From: Trogon surrucura | Lineage: Eukaryota > Chordata > Aves > Trogoniformes > Trogonidae | Reading direction: 5' to 3' | DNA: 64,000 bases | NCBI GenBank assembly: GCA_020746105.1 | Contig: CM036622.1 | Coordinates: forward strand, 14,427,987 to 14,491,986 | Part shown: one piece after another, positions 20,765-34,500 of the stretch | Position numbering within the stretch: the stretch's first letter is position 1 | Layout of the letters: every line of letters starts with the position of its first letter | Notes under the pieces: generated by a model | What the model was told of the DNA's origin: nothing | Seen by the model: only the letters and a program-made list of their open reading frames with translations | Database searches by the model: none | Program-made: the position numbers and the translations under genes

Positions 20765-23700
20765 CTAAAATTGAAATAAGGTAATATTTTGAAATGTAGC
20801 GTACTGATTATTTTGAAGATACTGCTGTTGCGTTAACAGCCTTTTGCTAAAGAGTGAGGGGGGAAAGTGAGGTCATAGTTCACTTGCCTACTGCCCCAGG
20901 CAGCAGTATGTTCATCAGTGAATCTGGTTCTATTTTACAGCAAAGTTTTCAGTGGGTTTTTTTTCCACTCCTGTTTTTAGAAGGCTATTCCAAAACCTTA
21001 TGCTTCTGACTGCAGTTAAACTCGTATGAGGAGTCTTAAGTGATGTTTCATTCAGTTCAAAGTGCAGTCTGATAGAAACAGTTTTTTAAAAGAGTGTATA
21101 TTTTTCTCAAACACTCTTCTGTTGGTTTGGTTTATTTTTCTTTCCTATTAAAGTGTGTGCTTTCAAGATATTGCTGAATGAGCTCATCAAGAAGTTTCAG
21201 ACTTGGACTGTTTGTGGCAGTATTACATTTCTAGTACCTGAAAATAGTTGGACGTTGCATATGGTTTACAGTTTAGTAACATGATGCCTTAAATCTCTTC
21301 CTCAGTTAAAGGACCCAAGGGAGCAAGAGTTCTCACAGTCATCGTGATAAGTTGAGGATTAACTTCTTTCCTTTAGTAGAAAAACGTACTTCACCTTTCC
21401 CTCAACAATTTTCAAGTCTGCATGTTGAGGACAAAATGTGTTGGAGGTTGCAGCACTGCAGGTGACTGCTCTTGTCAGACTTGAATGCAGAGAGTAAAGC
21501 AAAGAATCTCTGAAATGTAGTGACATCTTCTATGGCTGTGCTGGGAGAGGATCATTTTTTGTGTTGGGAGCAGACCAATCACTTCGCCTATGTGTTGGCA
21601 TAAGGGCAAAGTCAGGTCATGTGGAAGAAACTGGAGTGGGGTAGCTTTCCAGGCACTAAGCTGGCTGCAGTGCTTTCATTTGTATTGTATTTTTGATACT
21701 GTCTGGGTAGACTAGGGCACAGATCTCTGGGAAATGTTTATAAATAGGTGCTGCTTATACAGTAGTTGTATTTCTTGGAAATATTGGCATTGTCTAGTGT
21801 AGGAGACAGCGAAGTGTAGTCTTGTGTGAAGGCAGATTCCTCTAGAAGGCAATTTGGACTATCAATCTGAAGGATACACCTTTTTTATTGATCACAGAAC
21901 ATAGATGCCTTATGTTATGTGACAGTTTTCGCTTACTTTCTCCTCCTGCCTCCAGTTTCCATGGAGAGCTAGAAGATTGTCTAAAATTTCCTTGAACCCT
22001 CGGAATAAGACCACCAGCTATAAGCCTAGCAAATAAGCCATGTGGAACAATTTGATTTCAAGAAAGAGTAAAATCTAATTGCTTTCGGATGCAAATCTCG
22101 TCTGCAAAAGAGTCAGGGCAAAAGAATCAACACACACCAGCTGACCTATCAGTGTTGGACTAAATGAAGAAGACAAGAGCTGGCCAATGCCGCCATCTCC
22201 TGCTCCTCATACCTAGCCATCCTCTGCAGTTGCTTACCTGGTGCTGAAGGAACATGTCTGTGCCTCTGTAAGAATGCATTCCTGGGGGGGAAATGAAGCT
22301 TGATATTGTACGAATATTTTTTTCATGCGATTCATTTGGTGGAAAATTAAATGTATTAGATTAAATAAACGTGTATTTAGCACTGGTTCAGAAATCATAG
22401 AAGTCTTTAAGTATCTCATCAGCTTCAAGCCCTAACTCATTAGCAGAGCTTGAGTTTACAGTATCTTTAATTGCAGCCAGCATAAAACCTCATCTGGGAG
22501 GGAAGGATGGAGGCAGGTGACTAGAACGAGAAAACTTAGGTCAAGTGAGTTCTCTACCAAATTTTCCTACCTTCATCCTACCTCTCAAGTTCATTGTCAT
22601 AAAAATGGGCTTCTTCCCCAATAAAATGAAAATGAAAATGTTAGCTCTGAAAACATTACAACCTTTCTGTGAGTTACTCCTGTATTCCATGAAAAGTGTG
22701 ACATACACATCTCCTGCAAGAGTGTCCAAGCTAGTGCTAAACTACCAGTTTTTATGTCAGTAACAGTAGAGTTCTGGTAGCTGCAAAACTGTGTGTCAGA
22801 GGTAGAGAAAGCGTGGCTATAGCAACAGGTATCGGGAGAATGGAGATGGGGCAAGAGAGGAGGTACACCACTGCTACTTGTTTCTCTGACGGTGTCTGTT
22901 CAAGTTAGTTTATAGTGTTCCTCAGACTGGCAGAAGATTGTGTTAAAGCAAAAATATGTTTGATTTATTTTTTTTTTTTTACTGTGATAAGTTTTTCCAA
23001 ATGTGCAATGGTTTTGGTTTGGGGGTGGTGGTTCTGGTTTGTTGGGTGCTTTTTTTGCCTCCTGAAGAAATGAAGCCTCTCAAGATTTTCCTTTTCCCTG
23101 CGGCTCTTTGAACCCCTTGATCAATTTCAGACAAATTTCATATGAAGGAAATGAGTCTTACAAGTTTTGTGAACACACTCATCTGAGGAGGGAAGAGTGC
23201 CCCTGGTGATGGGAAGTTGCAGTGTTAGCACGCTCTTTACTGATGCAGTGCTGGGCACATGCTTCAAGGACTGGAAGATGCTAGAGAATGTAACTGTAGA
23301 CACAAATTGCTTTGAAACTATTAACAGCTTTTATATATATATATATATACACATGTAATTCCTATGTACCCCTTTATGAGAAAGCAAGCATTTTGCTTGT
23401 AATCTTACTGCTGCCTGATGTACACAAGAGAACTTAACTGGTAACGAAAATCACTGAATGGGAAGATACAATGAGTTGTGAAGAATTGCAAGAGCTTTGC
23501 CTAGTGTTTCCTGGGCTGGATGGGGAAGCTTGAGGGATGGAGCAGTGTTCCTCATTGGAGTAAATAACTTATTTTCTACACTACAGCAACGCAAAGCAGG
23601 GTTCTCCATACGAAAACTGGTCTGAACAGATCTTTTATAACAGGGAATAACAACCAATTCGTATTTTAGATATTAGTAATTCAGATGATCCCCACAGATC

Positions 23701-25562
23701 ATGTTTTTATTTTGCTGCTAGCAGAATGTGGTGCCACTTGTCTGTGAAACAAATTAATAAAGCCAATGTCTTAAGCATGTTTCAGAAGATTTATGATTGT
23801 CTGCCCTAAAAGGGTGACACCTGAAACCTCGTTTTAAAAAAAAAATAAAATTAACAGCTGTCTCTGCTACACTTAGAGAGGTCATTTGTGTATTGTGAAA
23901 TGTTGAACTCTGTCTTCTGTGTTAGTAAATTGACTTTGTTGCTTTAACTAAATATTGTATTGAAGGTACTTACTAGATAAGCCTGAGACATTCTGCCTGA
24001 TACCAGTATCAGTTGCAAGGGAATTCATCATGTCTTCTTCACATTAAGTTAAAGCAATTGCAGCTTTTTATCTCTGGATATCTATTGCCAACATATCTCT
24101 AGATTAGCTTTATTTTTTTTTTCTCTTTTTATTAGGCAGAGAAATAGAAATCCTGGTATGGCACATACATACCTACATTGGCGACATGCAGTAACCCAGC
24201 AGCACCTTTGGCTGTTCTGTGTGATGGACTCTGTGCGTCATTTTCAAAACGTTGTCTGTCTTCCTCCTCAGCGCCATCTGTCCCTTCAGCAGGGAGTCTT
24301 TCCACCAAACATGTAACAGCAGAACAGCCGCTCCAGCGAACTCTGGAAACTTCATTCCTCCCCAGTCGTAGAAGTCGATCCATCCTCCAGAAGGACTTGG
24401 CAAATGCTTTATGAATCCATTCGTAAGTATTGGCCTTATCAGTCTCATCATTGCCTGGTTTATCAGAGAAAATCTTCTCTTTTTCCTTGTAATCTTCCCT
24501 GATTACTGTGGCGAAAGAATCTAGAATCTGCTGTTCATCCTTACTCTTCTTGTAGGAGGAATCTGTTTGAGCAAGCTGGTCAAGAAACAGAAGTGGAAGC
24601 TCTGCTGCAACTGTTTCTGCAGCTGTCGCACCATGAGAGCCATCAACCAGCCCCAGAAAACACGTGTCTGACCTGTTTCCATAGTTGTCGAGCACAATAA
24701 ATCTGTCTTCCATGTCTCCCCGCCATGCGGAATTTTTATCTTGGCAAATTGATAATGCTTTTATTAGAGAATTAGTTAGTTTAAAACTGCTAGGGTTGTT
24801 AATATTGGCAAGATCACAACGTGATGTAGGAGTGTGATTATTCATAAGGAATTCAAATGAATAATCAATCTTCTGCTTATGTCTCTCAGAACATTTAGGA
24901 ATCTTGACAAGTTTCGAAATTAGTTTCTGTCTCTGAGCTAAAAGTGTTTTCTTGTCAGTATTCGTTTGTGCGCTATCAAAGCCTAGCAAAGTTAGGGCTT
25001 TGTGGGTTTTTTTATGACAAAGAAGGCGGCATGGATGTATTGTTTGTTGACAGGCAGAGCAAAAAATTGAAATGTGCTTGGAATCATCATTCATGGGTGC
25101 AATTGCGACCTTCTCCAGCTGATCTTCCTTGTCTCTGGAACATTCAACATCAGGTGGGTTTGTTTTGTTTTGTGACTCTTCCTCCCATGTCATTCTATAA
25201 AGGAGTTGAATATGTTACAGGGTTTTCATATTTCTGTACTTCAATATTTCAGCATTAGGTGACACTACATTTTCCGAAGCCTTGCTCTCACGCTTACAAA
25301 CTCTGAATTGCATCATTGTGCACTAATGCACAAACTAGAAAACTTATGTGATATTATATAGAAGTTGCAACTAATAACTGTTAAAAATCAGTAACATGGC
25401 AAATTCAAGAAGGGAAAAGTTTGGAAATACAGAATTGATGACATAAATTATTCTGTACCTAGTGAGATCTCCGTTGTTTCTTCCTTGTGAATCAGTGCAT
25501 AGCTCTGTGCCATCACTCTTAGAACTGTAAATATGAGATAGTTTCTCATCAGCTTTTCTCAT
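19518..25562 (-). CDS. PP2D1: PP2D1, PP2C-like domain protein, probable pseudophosphatase (3 coding exons, 790 aa)
   Basis: Minus-strand exons are 25562-25459, 25194-24173 and 20764-19518. They total 2373 bases (790 residues plus stop), and every junction is GT-AG and in phase. Seen in the product: a C-x2-C-x11-H-x3-H zinc-finger-like motif (80-99), then PP2C motifs WRGDMED (192-198), VDGSHG (218-223), VANVGNAH (372-379), ASNGLWEV (465-472) and GSRDN (766-770). Active PP2C enzymes have GDS and DG(I/L)W where this protein has GNA and NGLW, so two metal-binding aspartates are asparagine. About 260 extra Ser/Glu-rich residues separate the last two motifs. The family is known as PP2C-like domain-containing protein 1. 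The substrate is unknown, and catalysis looks lost (inference). The gene is antisense to both flanking genes. The start at 25562 is the first ATG in frame, and further 5' exons cannot be excluded. Confidence 0.88.
20765..24172 (-). other. PP2D1: PP2D1 intron 2
   Basis: About 3.4 kb with a TA microsatellite (23332-23349). No coding or RNA feature is recognised. Confidence 0.85.
23332..23349. repeat. TA dinucleotide microsatellite
   Basis: Nine TA units lie in PP2D1 intron 2. Confidence 0.9.
24173..25194 (-). CDS. PP2D1: PP2D1 exon 2: zinc-finger-like motif and N-terminal half of PP2C fold
   Basis: The acceptor CTTTATAG is just before 25194, and the donor GTAG|GTATGT has GT at 24172-24171. 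The exon is 1022 bases. It encodes FCSACQQ...CHKKTH and later WRGDMEDRF, GLVDGSHGATAAE and, at its end, HVANV. The donor context is close to consensus. Confidence 0.9.
25195..25458 (-). other. PP2D1: PP2D1 intron 1 (putative)
   Basis: This 264-base AT-rich stretch has GTACAG at its 5' end and CTTTATAG at its 3' end on the minus strand. The polypyrimidine tract is weak, so this junction is less certain than the next one. Confidence 0.6.
25459..25562 (-). CDS. PP2D1: PP2D1 first coding exon (putative)
   Basis: The exon runs from the ATG at 25562 to a donor ACTAG|GTACAG, with GT at 25458-25457. It encodes 34 residues starting MRKADEKLSHIYSS and ends in phase 2 (AG). That joins the A at 25194 to make Arg-Met-Thr-Trp. 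The fit of phases supports it, but it has no recognisable domain. An alternative start is the Met at 25193. Confidence 0.65.
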
Positions 25563-28500
25563 CTATTCATCAATTTCCAGACATGGTAGTGGAGTGTAAT
25601 TCCTACTTGGAGATGGGGAAAAAAGAAAGGCAATTTGAGATTAAGATAAAAAAAATCCTGCCAATATTGCATGGGAGATACAAAACAAGGCCAGAAGCAC
25701 TGGTGTGTCTCTTCAATCAAATTTACTCTCATTGCCAGCAGTTCTAGTTACAAGTCCTTTAGGAATTGACTGGAAAAAAAATATTTTATACCATTGTATT
25801 GAGGCACACAGAAGATAAATTACACTTTATTCTATTGTTTTTCTTGCTTACAAGAGCTAGATTTTGCAATGTTCCATGTTCCTTAAACGTAGGATGGATT
25901 TTAAATGTGTCAGTTTCTAGCTCAAGAAAGCATAATGAAGAGCAAAAGTATAATCAAATAGGCCAAGCAGTGTTGGAGCTTTTAGGTTTAAGCAAACACC
26001 CCTGCTCCTTGAGCTGCAAGACCTGCAAGCAGCAGCACATCCTCTCTGTTTGCCCGCTGTCAGGATGGAAGGAGAGATGTGCTTCGCGGCGGAGCTCACA
26101 GAAGAGCAGCGAGGCTGAAAATGGAATCGAGGCCAGGTCCTGCAAGGATGTCGTAGGGTATAGTCAGCACAAGCCTATCCGTTCTCCAGCCAAAACTAAT
26201 TATCTTTCTCCTGTCCCTGTGCACCTCCTTTCTCCCACTGCAGTCTCTACTTCTTCGCCAGCTCGGACTCCTTCTTCAATGTCCTTTTGCTATTCTGGGG
26301 TCTGGCACCTGGTGCTACGAATCCAGGAGTCAAAGCTGTAGCACAAGTCCTAGGGAATCTCCCTGATGGAGAATTCAGACTGAATTTGGCACCTACACCC
26401 TGGCACGTTTCCGCACAGCACCAGCAAACTGGTGCTTCTTTTTTAAGCATTGTATAACTTGCTCTGATTCACAAGAACTGACAAAAGGTGGACTGCTGAT
26501 GCTGTCTTGTCCAAATTTCCAAGCCTTACTTTAAAACTTGTCAGTCTCGGAGCTTCTCTATAAATTAGTTATTAGAATTTTGGTTTAATACAAGCAAAAC
26601 AATGTATTTTTCAAATCATATTCTCAGAAACAGCTAAACCATATTACCTGGAAGTTTTTCAAATGATTCTGCTTCAGGTTGGGAAAAAAAATCGGTAGGA
26701 ACAGTTAATATCTGGCAGAGTTAGGTTACCAGAAACATGAGGCAGCCTTATTTGTAGCTGCGCTAATAATTCTGCAGCACTAATAATTTGGAATGGGTAA
26801 GAAAACATGTATATAACATACAGAGAAAGTACCAATATAGCGTAGAAATCAGATGAAATCAGAAGTATTCTGAATAGCTGCTGTACTCTGTAAGGTGATA
26901 TGCAGCTGAGCCTTACAGCTGCTTGCATAACATCCTCTTCCCCTAGGTCAGCACCCAACATACATGTACAGGCCTATAACACAAAGTCCGATACCGCATG
27001 AGAAGCTCAGCTTGCTGGCCTGTACATCATCTTAAGTATGAAAACATAGTGTTTATTAAGTTAATGAAGTTTTATTTATTTAGTGTTTGGTGTTTATGTG
27101 TGAATGGATGAGAAATGTTGGCAAAAAATGCTTGTGTTGGAGGATTTGATTGTATTCTCTGCTGGGATTTCTGACTTTCAGTGGTCATTGTTAACTGCTG
27201 TAAGTTAATCCAGCACCAGTGCAAGTGGCGGGGGTTTGGCAGCAGTAATATTCCACAGCATCACTACAAGAGTAGCCTTTGGTAACTTCATCTTGCTTCA
27301 ATCTCGTCCACTTTCTGGGGCGCTGTCTTTAAACTTGATACAGCCACACCTTAAAGGAACTATTTTGCAACTGTTAGCTCTCCCAGCATTTCAGCTGGGA
27401 AGCACATTCTCCTTTCTCCTTATTTCTGTTCCTCATCTCTGGCTTATAAGCATTTCTGTGATTCACTTTTCAAGGCATGCACTTTTTTCCTGCAGTGTCG
27501 GTTTTTTGACAAAATTCCTTCAGCCATTTGAGAATTACGGGAGCATTAAAAGGCAAAGCCCTGACCTCCTCCAGCTCCAGTTAATCTTAATACGACTTAA
27601 GGAGTTGAATGCCTCCGATCAGCTGAGGTAGATTTTCCTTTTTAGCATTTTATAATTGATCTCTCTGGTAGAGGGTGATACCACTTAAAACCCTTGGGAC
27701 ACTGTAGTGTACCTTGTCCTTGCAGAGGGCAGCTTGCAGGTGGCCTCAGTCTGCTGTAGGACCGGTTTATGGGAAAGTCCATGTCTCTGCCAGAGGCGAG
27801 CATCAGCCTCCTTTGGAAATGCTGCCCCACTTCGTTAGGGCAAGGTAAAGAGTGATTAAAATAGCAGGGAAAGATGTGCTTGCGCAGATCCCTTTTCCTT
27901 CATTCTGCATAGTCTGAATTTGAGACTGGAAGGTTACATGAGCCTTTTCACTGCTGTCATCGTGATGACGCACTCAAGCGTGTGAAAAATTAGGATTAAT
28001 ATATACAGAAAATCTGGTAAGCTGCTTTTCATCAGCCTTTTAAATATGAACTCATTTTACATTTAGTACATATAAAAGCCCTTGGATTAGAGACAGGAAA
28101 TTGAGAACTTTCAACAAAATGTTAGTTTGACCTCAGTAAACTTAATTTGTAACAAACATACTGTACAGGTATTTATATCTCTGTAAGTGGGTGTGGCTTT
28201 GGAGCACCAGAACAGTCCTACTTTACTACAATGTGAAAATAACCAGAATAATGTACATGATAATTCATGTAGAACAACAAGATATGCTACAACTCTTCAG
28301 TTGCAATCATTTTGTTCATAATCATTAAAAGGGCAGCCTTGATGTTAATTTTTTTTTAGTAGAGATACACTACTTATGTTAATAGCTGAAAATCTCATAA
28401 AAATGAAATTAAAAAGGTAACATTTCCTGTGTTGATCTCTTATGAAGTAGAAAAGATTAGTCTGTATTTCCTTCTCTCCTTGCATTTGCCTCATTGGGAA

Positions 28501-31500
28501 CAGACAGACTTGCAAGTTTTTGCTGTCAGGTTAAAGGAGAACAGTGAGATACTGACAGCATGAGACATGAAGCTAAAGCGTTCTCAGACTTGGAGAGCGA
28601 AAGATAAAATTCAGCTTTCTAGCTCACTGCAGCTTCCCTGTGCCTATTCAGGGAGCCAAAATCCAGCAGTGTTTAGTGTTCTGAGATGAAAATAGAAGTA
28701 GATTAAAAAAAAAAAAGGTGTAGAAGAGTAGGGAGTGAACCACAGCTTAAGATTGTATGTGTTTTTAAGGGCAAAAATCATATTAACTGTTTGCGTCACA
28801 GCAAAAAGCCTCTTGGTCAGTGCTTAGTCCTGGTACTAGTGAAGGGAGGCTGCTTCACCTCTGCTGTGTGCTGCCCTGCCTGTAAAAAGGGCAGAGCAGA
28901 GACGGAGAATGAGGCTGCAGGCCACGGGCTCATATGACAGAGGAGACCATCACCTGAGTGAACCTCATATTTCTGGAAACCCTCTAGCTGTGGCAGTTGG
29001 AGTTGCTGTTCATAGAGCAAGGCACAATTACTTTTTGTTTCTGTAGTTTGGCACTACAATCTCATTTTTTAATTAGCGAAGATGTCACTATTTGAGTTTT
29101 CAGGACCCAGGATCTGATTTGTATCCAAGCAGCAGAGTCCCATATGCAGTCATCTCCCTCTGACACACATAGTTCCTGTCTCCACCCAGATTGTGCTTCT
29201 TCCTCACTTACCTTTGTAACAGTCAGCACGTAACTTACACAATCTCTAGTCCTGAACTCCTTCATCCATGGGACTTTTTTTTTCTTATTATTTGCTGCAT
29301 ATTTGTAGCCTGAGAAAACCGTGATGATTATGGATGCTGAAACCAGCACCGAGACGATGCCTTGCCCGCCTGTGGGCGATAGGAGGAGGCAGGGAAGGGC
29401 TGTGTAATATAAAATGGAGCTCAGAGCATTGCTGAGCTTCTCATCACAATATTATCAGCTAATACATATAAACAGGCTGCATTGCTGCAAATTCTTGCTG
29501 AATGAGAGGACCTGCTCCTGTAGGCAGGCTTTCCTTTGTCCTCACTTCTTGCCATGCCTTTGCTCTGCTCATGCCTCAGCCAGCGCTTCCGTCTCAGTCA
29601 CCCCTTTGCCCTGTGCCTGTAATGCCATGATACAGCATCATTACCTTCACGTGTTCAGCCCTGCTCCACTCCTCCTGACCAACTTCTCTTTGTTCCACCT
29701 GTCAACACAGTTTGGTAGGGGCACCTCCCCTGGAAAATTGTTGGCAAATGCATCATCACATATGTGTACAGAAGCCATGGTGGCGATTCTGCATCACCAG
29801 GACTGGCCTCTGTGAAAGAGCCACCATGGGTGGCCAGGGGGCCGTGGCATTTGCTGTGGTGCAGCTTGACAGCGCTGCCCTGTGGCACAGCCCAAGTCAT
29901 GGCACAGGCAAGCACCATCATGCACGCAGGGGCTGCCTTACCAGGTCCCAGTTTGACGTGGTTACCTTTGGCTGAAGCAGTGAAGAGCTTATATCTTATG
30001 TGAAAAACTTCATTTATTAAATGCATATAAGACCCCTGAAAAACTCTCCACCTGAAAAGACAAACCTCTCTGATAACCCAGCAGCAATGCCCTACACCTT
30101 CCACCCCTTTTGGCAGGGCTGGCCCTCAGTCTCCAAAACTGTCAGCAGAGGGAATGCTGCAGAAGGAACAATGCATTCGCTCCCAAGTGAGTCAACTCAG
30201 GCATGTGTAGTACCCTACTTACTGTATACCCAGAAGCAATGGTGCAGCTTCAAGGAAGTCTTGTTATGAAAGGTGTGGGAAGAGATAAAGATGAACCCGG
30301 TGAATCACAGGAGCATGCCGGGGGCAGAGCCTGCCTTTGGGAATTAGGAACACTCCCACCCCTAGACCTTGTAATAGGCAAGAAAGACGGAAGTGATTAA
30401 TAATTAAAATAATTATGGAATAAATTAAGGTAATTAGTCTCCTTATTTATCTTCCTAAGTGTTGTCCAAAACCAGAATCCTGGGATTCCAGGCCAACTGG
30501 TTTTATATCATCGTATAAAGTGGGAAGAGTCCCCATCATTAGGTCGTCTTAAGTGAGAATTGTGACACTGTCTGCTTGGACAGAGGTGCAGTTCCTCAGC
30601 TGGGAGGAAGCATTGAACTGGGAAATGGGAGTAGCAAAAAAATTGCAAAACTAGCTCTTTCTACGCTCCTGTTATTTTGCACCTCTTCTTGGTAGCTGCA
30701 TCTGTCTTGGTGGGGCTGAGGCAGCAGCTGATAACCCTGCGTGCCTGCATGGTGTGAAGAAGCTGCAAAGCATCGTCTGGGGATGGCAAACCTGCTGAGC
30801 TTGGCATGGAAGGGGGGCACATGAGATTTTGGGGATCCACAAAGAGAAAGCAGTGGCAGAAGACAAGTGAAGATAATGTAGCTGTGCCTCCTGCACTCTC
30901 CTCCCAGCAACACCCTGCCTCCTTTGCCCCACAAACCCACATCTGGGGTTACTGCTGCACTCCTGGGGTTCCTCTGCTTTTACCAGCTATACACATCACA
31001 GCTATGGTTAGTCTAAATGGAGGTTTTTTACATGTTTAATATCTGTGGTCTAACAGAGGTACTCATGTTTTTTTCCATAATTCATAGGATCTCGAGGTGG
31101 TCTCCCACACAGGTATGAAGACCCAGGCAGGGGCTTGCATAATCAAATGTGCTTAGGCCAGTGGAGCTTCACCTTACAGAAACAAAACTGATTTTCTATG
31201 TGGGATATTACTACCTAAATTGGTGTCATACCAAGAGTGCAGTGCAGCAGCTACTCAGGTGCAGGTATCAGAAAGGAGGCCCCTTCCATCCCAGCTGCTG
31301 CCAGCTGAGCCTGTGCCAGTCGCCCAGGGGTTTGTAAGGCTGCCAGCACCCACAGACCTGCCCTACATGGCGATGGGGTGGTTAGCAGAACGTCAAAGCA
31401 CAGGCAGTAAAAGTACACTGAGCAGGTCCCAGAGCGTTGTGAGGATCTCTGCTGTGTACTAATTAGCAGGAAGAAGAGAAAAAGGTATTAGGGAAAGGAA

Positions 31501-31517
31501 TAAGCAACAACACATGC
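25563..31517. other. Intergenic region, left part
   Basis: This is the 5' side of PP2D1. A GC-richer patch at about 25990-26340 has overlapping open frames on both strands but no recognisable protein. A second patch at 29550-29980 is similar. PP2D1 promoter or 5'UTR exons could lie here, but I see no clear CpG island near 25.6 kb. Confidence 0.6.
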
Positions 31518-31582
31518 ACAAAAAAAAAAAAACAAAAAACCAACCAACCCTAAACAAACAAAAAAATACAACAACAAAAAAG
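31518..31582. repeat. A-rich low-complexity tract
   Basis: A run of 13 or so A bases is followed by AAC/AAAC-type units, including CCAACCAACC. It lies in the PP2D1-KAT2B intergenic region and could be the tail of a lost retroposed copy. Confidence 0.75.
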
Positions 31583-34500
31583 CAGCCAACTTGTGGGTAG
31601 GCACGAGAAAGAAAAGCTGAGGGTGAAACAGACAGTACATCCTGTGTTTGCATGAATCAATCTGGAGCTGTCACTACCATGAAATAACACAGCATAAGCC
31701 TATGCAATGACTGTAGATGGCTAAATAACTTTTAACAAGCACCTTCTGAACTTGGCACACACACTTCACGTTGTACTGGCAAAGGCAGTAAATGTCCTGT
31801 GCTGTGTGAGCCCAGCTTTTTAGTTTTCTCACTTGGCTTGCATCAAATCAGAACTCTGCAGTATAGAAGAGCATCCTCTGGGTAAGAAGTGAATAAAAGC
31901 TACCAAATGCTCCATCACTAACAAGAAAAACTAAAACAGCTGTGAGTGTTGCATTAACATTTTCTCCATTCTTTTCCCTGGATTTTTTCCTTTAAAATCT
32001 GGATAATTGGGGTGTGAGGTTCCCTAAAACAGACAAAGGCCTAGTGGGAAGGTCTTCCATCTGCATTATTAAAGTCACATGTAAGAGCCATGGGAAGCTG
32101 ACAAGATGGTAGAGGCAGCACAATGAACAAAACTTTTGTACTGTTAATACTTCTAGTGATTCATAAAATAGTGATAGTGTCCTGAATGTATGGTGGCCAA
32201 GAGGAAGGCCGCTTCACTCACGAGGAATGCACTAATGAAAGTACACAATAGGATTTTATACTTGGAGAAATTGCTGAGGGGACAAGAGCTCCGCTTTTCA
32301 CATTTGCATTGGATGGCAAGAATAAAAACAGGTGGGAGACCAGGAAGAAAGTCTCATCTTGAACAGAAAGAGAGGGAGACAGGGCTGGGGCAGGCATGCT
32401 CTATCCAGTTAGACTGAGAGACAGGGACAAGGGTTAAGGATGGAACTCAGCCGTGGGCTGGGAGATGCCTCTCAGAGAGGTAGCATTCAGTATTAGGCTG
32501 CTATTAGTTGAGTCATTCCTTAATTTACATGACCAAGATAGGCCCCAAAAGCCCTAAATGACAACTAGGTAATAACCAGGTGTCAGGCACACCCTAAACT
32601 GCATTTTCCTCTTTTGTGACTTGGCATCAATAATATTAAAACCTCCTTTGATGGGACAAAATGCATGCTCTTGCATTTTAGCCTGTCGGGTGTCCACAAT
32701 GAATTCAGGAGAGAGCAAGGAACATGAGGTACACTTTTCCAGGGAGCATTGGCTCTGAGCAGGCACCTCCTCAGGGCTATCAGCAGCCCAGGAGAGGCCT
32801 GAGAATCACAGGAGCTGGCACACGTGTCTTATCCAGCCCCTGGCTTGCTTAATTTGATGCAGATGAGTAGTTTTTCTGAAGTCAGCCAGCTACACACCTG
32901 TGTTTGGGAGCGGCGCAGCACAGGCAGGCGGCTGCCCCCAGCACTGAACGGCAGCCTCAGAGTCAGGTCAGCTTGTGCAAACCCATTGACATGCCCCGAA
33001 GGACACGGATGGGAAAAACGAGGTGAGGGTTTTTCAGGTAATGCTTTGAGTTTGACAATTTAGTATCTTCGTAGTGAATGTTTAACGATGGAAAATAAGC
33101 AACAGAGTTGTGCTCAGATGGAGTTACGCATGCACCACAATCAGGAAATTAGCATGTACTTGCTTGTAAATTCAGTCAACGGAAAAGGCCAGCCTGGATA
33201 CAATGAAATTGAGGATGACATGTCTACACTCATATGTCAAAGCATAAATGTTTTGGGTTTTCCTAATACAGCGTAACCTGTCATAGCCAAATTACGTTCA
33301 CTGAAACCACCACAAGTCAATACAGCCCATATTTCAATTCCATGTTTCCAGCCAGCAAATGATCTTTTCATTCGTTTCTTGCCAAAATTGTGACTATAGT
33401 ATGTTACCTGTCACTGGAGCAGTTTAAGACCAAGTCCACTTTGTTTTAAATTTTATTTTAAAACAATATATTTAGGCAAAGTTAGAATAAGAGCAATGAT
33501 TTAAACAAGGCTTAAAGTTAAAAAAGTGAAAGACTTACCTATTCGAAGATAGTGATTTCTTTCTAAGCTGCTCCTCTGCAGTAGCAGGCAGTAGTTGTGC
33601 ATGTGTAGTGAAATTAGTGTTTATAAATGTTACTATAGTAACTGTATCCGTAGCCACAGGCTGGTAGACTTACTGTTCTGGTTATCTAATGAGCAGCAAG
33701 ATAAAAAGGAAAAAAAAAAAAAAGAGACAGTATTGTAAAGCAGACATGCTTTAGAGTATTCAAGAAGGAACTACAGTAAAAAGTACTTTGTGCCTTTATA
33801 TAATGAGTTTCTTACTGTGTGCAATATAGCAGTGTTTTTCCCATTAGACCCTCATAAACACACCATTAAATGTAAAAAAATCTTTGGACATTTAACCAAA
33901 ATCAGTATCCACTTTGTAACAATTTTCATCTTTGATTTTACTTCAGCAAAAGCAAAAACTTTTTAGGCTTTTAAAGAGCTTGAAGAATAAGGTCATTCAC
34001 CTGAGCTGTGATCCTGTGAGCACCCACCTGTGCAGCCTCAAATTTAAATGCACGCTGAGTGGCCTTAATAACTTCCAGTGGAATTATTCACCTGTGGGAA
34101 AATAGTAGAAGTATTTTCAGAACTGAAACTTGTAATTCATTTATATGTGGGTGTGCAGACTTAACACTGGGTTAAATATCAGTAGCTTACCGTTTAAAGG
34201 AGGAACTGGTCATTAAAAAAGAAAAAAAAACATACCACACCCCCCCCCCCCCCCCCCCCCCCCCCCATATTGAGGAATGTAAAAGCTACAGCAGCTCCTA
34301 GAAAAAAAAGCTGTGAGTCTCTGTTGAGGCATGAAGATTAAGTGGTCCATAGGAGCCAATATGTTGTTCCAGATGTACTCTTTGCCGGGGAAAGCTGAAA
34401 GTGAAACTAAGCAGTAACAGTTTCATTTTCAAGTCTGAAAGGAAAGTAGAAATTTACCGGCATCAAAAAACAAAATGCAAGCAAAGAGGCTCTTAGGTGG

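Noticed and set aside
25766-26341. 191-residue open frame upstream of PP2D1
   Set aside because: No recognisable domain, no plausible splice pattern, and overlapping open frames on the other strand. It is probably chance in a GC-richer patch.
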